Assembly (NCBI RefSeq): GCF_001544275.1 | Contig: NZ_BCQE01000017.1 | Span: forward strand, 25,157 to 89,156 | Reading direction: 5' to 3' | DNA: 64,000 nucleotides | Source of the DNA: Enterococcus gallinarum NBRC 100675 | Lineage (GTDB): Bacteria; Bacillota; Bacilli; Lactobacillales; Enterococcaceae | In this document: positions 59,458 to 64,000 of the stretch, piece after piece | Numbering within the stretch: the stretch's first letter is position 1 | How the letters are laid out: each line of letters starts with the position of its first letter | Program-made: the position numbers and the translations under genes | The notes under the pieces: generated by a model | What the model saw: the letters and a program-made list of their open reading frames with translations, nothing else | The model's database searches: none | What the model was told of the DNA's origin: nothing

Positions 59458-61461
59458 ATGGTTGATCAAAAACAAATTTATTACGGCGCAGATTACAATC
59501 CTGAACAGTGGTCGCAAGAAACGATAAAGGAAGACATGCGCTTAATGAGAGAAGCCGGAGTCAATTATGTCAGCATCAATATTTTTGGTTGGGTAAACAT
59601 TCAACCAAATGAATCAACATTTGATTTCACTTTTTTGGATTGGCTGATGGATCTCCTTTATGAAAACAATATTGCCATCGATTTAGCCAATGGGACAGCT
59701 TCACCCCCTGCATGGTTAGTCAAAAAATATCCTGAAATGATGCCGATGACCATTCATGGCAATCGGCTGGTACATGGTTCTCGCCAGCACTATTGCCCGA
59801 CTTCACCGATTTATCGGGATTATGCCCGTAGGCTCAGTGAAGCTGTTGCCAAACGATACAGCCAACATCCGGGAGTTGTGATGTGGCATATCAATAATGA
59901 ATATACTTGTCACATCCATGAATGTTATTGCCCAAACTGTCGTGCCAGTTTCCAAAATTGGCTAGAAAAAAAATACCAAACAATTGAAGCATTGAATACA
60001 GCTTGGTCAACAAAATTTTGGAGCCAAACCTATCAAGAATGGGACGAGATTTTCCTACCAGAAGAAATGCCGACTTTTAAGAATCCTTGTCAACAGCTTG
60101 ATTATCGTCGCTTCATTTCTGATATGAATCTGGAAATTTATCAGATCGAGAAAAAGGCAATTCAAACATTCTCATCAAACATCCCATTCATGACGAATTT
60201 GATGGGTCTGCATAAATATGTCGATGGCTTCAAATGGGCTTCTGAAATGGATGTCGTTAGCTGGAATGCCTATCCTAATCCGTTTGAATCTCTGCCCTAT
60301 CCCCAATTCTTAGCCAATGATCTCATGCGAAGTTTAAAAAAGAAACCTTTTTTGATCATGGAACAAGCCCCAAGTGCGGTCAACTGGCGCCAAGTAAACG
60401 GCGCCAAAAAACCCGGTCAAATGCGCTTATGGAGTTATGAGGCACTTGCTCATGGCTCCGATGGCATGATGTTCTTTCAATGGCGCCAATCACAAGGAGG
60501 GGCAGAGAAATTCCATAGTGCAATAGTCCCTCATGGTGATCCACACACAAGTCGCACCTTTCGAGAATGTGCTGCTCTGGGAAATGAATTAAAACAGTTG
60601 AATGGCATCGTTGGCAGCCGGTTTGTTGCCGATATTGCTATCGTATTTGATTGGGAAAATTGGTGGGCCCTTGAGCTAGATGCGAAGCCGAATGCCAATA
60701 TTCGCTATATTCACCAAATGAGGGCGTTATATGCCGCTCTAAGAGCGTTGAATATTACTGTTGATTTCATTCATCCATCTGAATCACTAGACGGCTATCC
60801 CCTTGTGATTGCGTACAATTTGTACTCTGCATCAGAAGAATTTGGCAATAAAGTCAAAGAATTTGTAGCAAATGGTGGAACATTCTTGACAAATTTCTTC
60901 AGCGGAATCGTCAACGAAAACGATCAAGTCTATCTTGGCGGCTATCCAGGACTTTTTAAAGAGGTATTAGGGATCACAGTTGAAGAATTTCAGCCTTTAA
61001 AACCAGAAATCCAGCAACAAGTGCATTTTAAAAATAAATTTTATGAAAATCGTCGGTGGGAAGAACTGATCCATTTACAAGGCGCTACCCCACTCGCTAC
61101 TTTTACAAGTGACTTTCTTAAAGATTCACCAGCCATCACTAAGCATCGGTTTGGCAAAGGGCTGGCCTATTACTTAGGGACCGAGCTAGAACAAGAAGGA
61201 TTGACCGACTTATTGAACGACATTTTTAGTGATGCAAAACTAACAAAAGTTGCTGAGAGCTATTTGCAAGACAATAGCGAGTTGTCTGTCACTGTTCGAC
61301 AAGGACCAACCCATATCTTTTTATTCCTACTTAATCATACAAACGATTCCCAACAAGTACAATTTCTATCGGAAGGTACTGCATTATTATCAAAAAGAAA
61401 AGTTTGTGAACTCACCATCGCCCCCATGGAAGTTGAAATCATCAAATTTGCCAAGGGCTAA
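59458..61461 (+). CDS. GH42 beta-galactosidase
   Basis: The 667-residue protein begins with the GH42 signature ([20 protein letters not shown]). The acid/base is Glu148 in HINNEYT and the nucleophile Glu302 in LIMEQAP. A zinc site is suggested by Cys113 and the [11 protein letters not shown] segment at 151-161. The trimerisation domain and small C-terminal beta domain follow. There is no signal peptide, so it acts on sugars already imported, probably lactose or galacto-oligosaccharides. No transporter gene adjoins it. Confidence 0.92.
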   Translation: MVDQKQIYYGADYNPEQWSQETIKEDMRLMREAGVNYVSINIFGWVNIQPNESTFDFTFLDWLMDLLYENNIAIDLANGTASPPAWLVKKYPEMMPMTIHGNRLVHGSRQHYCPTSPIYRDYARRLSEAVAKRYSQHPGVVMWHINNEYTCHIHECYCPNCRASFQNWLEKKYQTIEALNTAWSTKFWSQTYQEWDEIFLPEEMPTFKNPCQQLDYRRFISDMNLEIYQIEKKAIQTFSSNIPFMTNLMGLHKYVDGFKWASEMDVVSWNAYPNPFESLPYPQFLANDLMRSLKKKPFLIMEQAPSAVNWRQVNGAKKPGQMRLWSYEALAHGSDGMMFFQWRQSQGGAEKFHSAIVPHGDPHTSRTFRECAALGNELKQLNGIVGSRFVADIAIVFDWENWWALELDAKPNANIRYIHQMRALYAALRALNITVDFIHPSESLDGYPLVIAYNLYSASEEFGNKVKEFVANGGTFLTNFFSGIVNENDQVYLGGYPGLFKEVLGITVEEFQPLKPEIQQQVHFKNKFYENRRWEELIHLQGATPLATFTSDFLKDSPAITKHRFGKGLAYYLGTELEQEGLTDLLNDIFSDAKLTKVAESYLQDNSELSVTVRQGPTHIFLFLLNHTNDSQQVQFLSEGTALLSKRKVCELTIAPMEVEIIKFAKG

Positions 61462-61542
61462 AGAATGACTTTATTTTTTGTCCTATTCTTTGTGATAACT
61501 CCCAATCTCAGACTTTTTGCGATCGTTCCTTCGTATACAGAT

Positions 61543-61579
61543 GAATGACCCGATTAGAATCTATCTAATCGGGTCATTC
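61543..61579. repeat. 16-bp perfect inverted repeat
   Basis: GAATGACCCGATTAGA and TCTAATCGGGTCATTC around ATCTA, between the convergent GH42 and reductase genes. It has the position of a terminator but no U-run on either strand. The remainder of 61462-61741 shows nothing further. Confidence 0.6.
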
Positions 61580-61741
61580 ATTCGATGCTTTGCATGAAAC
61601 AGCAAATTACATAACTACTATCGTTTAGTTTTTCTTACAGTAATAATTGAACAAGAAAATGCCAATATTTTGGTGAGTTTCAAGCAAATGAAAACCTGTG
61701 GGACTATCCGAACGTCCAATCCTAGATCAACGACTTATTGA

Positions 61742-62503
<762 letters not shown>

Positions 62504-62683
62504 TCATTTCCACTCCTTCTTATGAATAATCTTTACAGTTTTATGTTACTGCTTATGAATACTCTCAGCTAGTGAAAATAAATACGCATTCTAGTAAATT
62601 TTTTAAAACAGTAATTCGCCACACTTTTTCTTTTTGCTGATAAAGATCAATTCTTTCAAAATTTAAGAAAGCACACATTTAAA

Positions 62684-62720
62684 TAAAAAAAGCATCAACG
62701 TAAGGAATACGTTGATGCTT
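62684..62720 (-). terminator. Terminator of the tRNA cluster
   Basis: AGCATCAACGTA and TACGTTGATGCT, then seven U on the minus strand, directly after the last tRNA-Leu. Confidence 0.9.
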
Positions 62721-62728
62721 CATTGTTA

Positions 62729-62812
62729 TACCGACGGCCGGGGTCGAACCGGCACGTCCTTGCGGACACCAGATTTTGAGTCTGGCGCGTCTGCCAATTC
62801 CGCCACGTCGGC
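62729..62812 (-). tRNA. tRNA-Leu (CAA), distal copy
   Basis: An 84-nt type II tRNA with a long variable arm. The anticodon loop CTCAAAA gives CAA. The acceptor stem GCCGACG/CGTCGGT has a G-U first pair. No CCA is encoded. It differs from the next copy in the anticodon and variable stems. Confidence 0.9.
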
Positions 62813-62895
62813 ATGATTGCAGATCACTCAAGTACTTACTAAATTTTAACAGCTTTTTTATCCAACCAATCAGTTGATCTTCAACCAATGTTAGG

Positions 62896-62940
62896 ATAAA
62901 AATCGATACATCAATCGTACGAACGAATGATGTATCGATA
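62896..62940 (-). terminator. Terminator between the two tRNA-Leu genes
   Basis: ATCGATACATCA and TGATGTATCGAT form a perfect 12-bp stem followed by five U on the minus strand. Confidence 0.75.
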
Positions 62941-62941
62941 A

Positions 62942-63025
62942 TACCGACGGCCGGGGTCGAACCGGCACGCCCTCGCGGGCACTGGATTTTGAGTCCAGCG
63001 CGTCTGCCAATTCCGCCACGTCGGC
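62942..63025 (-). tRNA. tRNA-Leu (CAA), proximal copy
   Basis: 84 nt, same acceptor, D and T arms as the distal copy, anticodon CAA in a CTGGA/TCCAG stem, variable arm GCCCGCGAGGGC. Confidence 0.92.
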
Positions 63026-63051
63026 ATAACGCAAATATTAGTATCGTACTA

Positions 63052-63122
<71 letters not shown>

Positions 63123-63161
63123 ATTATACTATTTCTGCAATTTACAAAAATGTAAATCGAA

Positions 63162-63233
63162 CTGGGGTAGCTGGATTCGAACCAACGCATGACGGAGTCA
63201 AAGTCCGTTGCCTTACCGCTTGGCTATACCCCA
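63162..63233 (-). tRNA. tRNA-Gln (TTG)
   Basis: 72 nt; acceptor TGGGGTA/TACCCCA; loop CTTTGAC. Confidence 0.95.
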
Positions 63234-63243
63234 AAAATGAAAG

Positions 63244-63317
63244 GGCGAGTGATGGGAATCGAACCCACGAATGCCGGAGCCACAATCCGGTGCGTTAACC
63301 ACTTCGCCACACCCGCC
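63244..63317 (-). tRNA. tRNA-His (GTG)
   Basis: 74 nt including the extra G at -1 paired with C73, the histidine identity pair; loop TTGTGGC. Confidence 0.95.
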
Positions 63318-63348
63318 GTGATAAGAAAACTTTTTAAAATAATAATGG

Positions 63349-63419
63349 CAGGGGCAGCAGGAATTGAACCCACACTAACGGTTTTGGAGACCGCTGTTCT
63401 ACCTTTAAACTATGCCCCT
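63349..63419 (-). tRNA. tRNA-Trp (CCA)
   Basis: 71 nt; acceptor AGGGGCA/TGCCCCT, discriminator G; loop CTCCAAA. Confidence 0.95.
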
Positions 63420-63425
63420 ATAAAA

Positions 63426-63506
63426 TGGAGGAGAGTGGATTCGAACCACTGAACCCGAAGGAACGGATTTACAGTCCGTCGCGTTTAGCCACTTCGCTAC
63501 TCCTCC
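63426..63506 (-). tRNA. tRNA-Tyr (GTA)
   Basis: 81 nt type II tRNA; acceptor GGAGGAG/CTCCTCC; loop CTGTAAA. Confidence 0.95.
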
Positions 63507-63510
63507 ATGG

Positions 63511-63583
63511 TGGCGCGGGACAGAATCGAACTGCCGACACATGGAGCTTCAATCCATTGCTCTACCAACTGAGCTACCGAGCC
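63511..63583 (-). tRNA. tRNA-Phe (GAA) with a broken acceptor pair
   Basis: 73 nt; loop TTGAAGC. The acceptor stem reads GGCTCGG against CCGCGCC, so position 4 (U) faces C69 instead of A. Every other pair is intact. Confidence 0.9.
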
Positions 63584-63617
63584 AAAATAATATGGTGTAT
63601 TTACAATAATAATGAAA

Positions 63618-63691
63618 CGGTCTGGACGGGACTCGAACCCGCGACCTCCTGCGTGACAGGCAGGCATTCTAACCAACTGAACTACCAAACC
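63618..63691 (-). tRNA. tRNA-Asp (GTC)
   Basis: 74 nt; acceptor GGTTTGG/CCAGACC, discriminator G; loop CTGTCAC. Confidence 0.95.
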
Positions 63692-63695
63692 GTAA

Positions 63696-63768
63696 TGGAG
63701 GTTAACGGGATCGAACCGCTGACCCTCTGCTTGTAAGGCAGATGCTCTCCCAGCTGAGCTAAACCTCC
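63696..63768 (-). tRNA. tRNA-Val (TAC)
   Basis: 73 nt; acceptor GGAGGTT/AACCTCC; loop CTTACAA. Confidence 0.95.
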
Positions 63769-63788
63769 GGGTGTTCATTAAATTGTAA

Positions 63789-63860
63789 TGATCCGTACGG
63801 GATTCGAACCCGTGTTACCGCCGTGAAAGGGCGGTGTCTTAACCACTTGACCAACGGACC
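63789..63860 (-). tRNA. tRNA-Glu (TTC)
   Basis: 72 nt; acceptor GGTCCGT/ACGGATC with one G-U; loop CTTTCAC. Confidence 0.95.
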
Positions 63861-63870
63861 AAGATTATAA

Positions 63871-63959
63871 CGGAGAGTAAGGGATTCGAACCCTTGAGAC
63901 AGCGGTAGCCATCTACATGATTTCCAATCATGCTCCTTCGGCCTCTCGGACAACTCTCC
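63871..63959 (-). tRNA. tRNA-Ser (GGA)
   Basis: 89 nt type II tRNA; acceptor GGAGAGT/ACTCTCC; loop TTGGAAA. It is the first tRNA in transcription order within the window; the promoter, or a preceding rRNA operon, would lie beyond the right edge. Confidence 0.94.
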
Positions 63960-64000
63960 AGCCTAAAAGAAGCTCAATACTCTTTTTTCTCTTGTAAGAG

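Noticed and set aside
63189..63953. Open frames across the tRNA cluster
   Set aside because: They only read through tRNA genes, whose structures are complete.
63960..64000. 5S rRNA at the right edge
   Set aside because: The 41 bases upstream of tRNA-Ser show no 5S sequence; an rRNA operon may lie outside the window.

Overview
The window looks like chromosome of a low-GC Gram-positive coccus, an Enterococcus, most likely E. gallinarum. The deciding evidence is a complete vanC-type cluster (vanC, vanXYC, vanT, vanRC, vanSC at 41.9-47.5 kb), whose ligase matches my recollection of VanC-1 more closely than VanC-2/3. Supporting evidence is a fused mevalonate gene (mvaE), an ntp-type V-ATPase operon, MapZ and strong AGGAGG ribosome sites. 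I see no insertion sequences, phage genes or CRISPR. This is core genome with some accessory genes.

Layout. 0-8.3 kb (minus): end of a TPR gene, a degenerate AroB-like gene, then ilvD-ilvB-ilvN-ilvC-ilvA behind a CodY-type box, a promoter and a leader-peptide attenuator. 8.4-30 kb (mostly minus): housekeeping genes hup, der, rpsA, cmk, a LysM protein, ypbB-recQ, fer (plus), FMN-riboswitch ribU, scpA-scpB-rluB, xerD, fur, cvfB, azlCD, mapZ, dnaG-rpoD, a lysozyme-like protein and tuf. 30-38.3 kb: YxeA-like and nucleoid-associated proteins, an aldo/keto reductase, two unknown proteins, a broken GNAT gene and divergent mvaE/mvaS. 38.4-41.6 kb: a three-gene ABC importer behind a second leader-peptide attenuator, this one rich in Tyr and Phe codons. 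41.9-48.7 kb: the vanC cluster and a convergent D-Ala-D-Ala-ligase-like gene interrupted by an in-frame stop. 49-57.6 kb (minus): V-ATPase ntpF-I-K-E-C-G-A-B-D. 57.8-62.5 kb: a T-box-like remnant, an arcA with no arcB or arcC beside it, a GH42 beta-galactosidase under a cre site, and a diacetyl/acetoin reductase. 62.7-64 kb: twelve tRNA genes.

How the parts work together. The ilv operon makes valine and isoleucine and appears to sense nutrient state through CodY and branched-chain aminoacyl-tRNA supply through its leader peptide. azlCD, a probable branched-chain amino acid exporter, has a weaker CodY-like box. The vanC genes make D-Ser (VanT), join it to D-Ala (VanC) and remove D-Ala-ending precursors (VanXY). 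The truncated ligase next to them would otherwise make the competing D-Ala-D-Ala.

The least expected observations are the two leader-peptide attenuators with nested alternative pairings, the interrupted ligase, a T-box-like remnant after arcA, a long structured element between cmk and rpsA, and a tRNA-Phe gene with a broken acceptor-stem pair.
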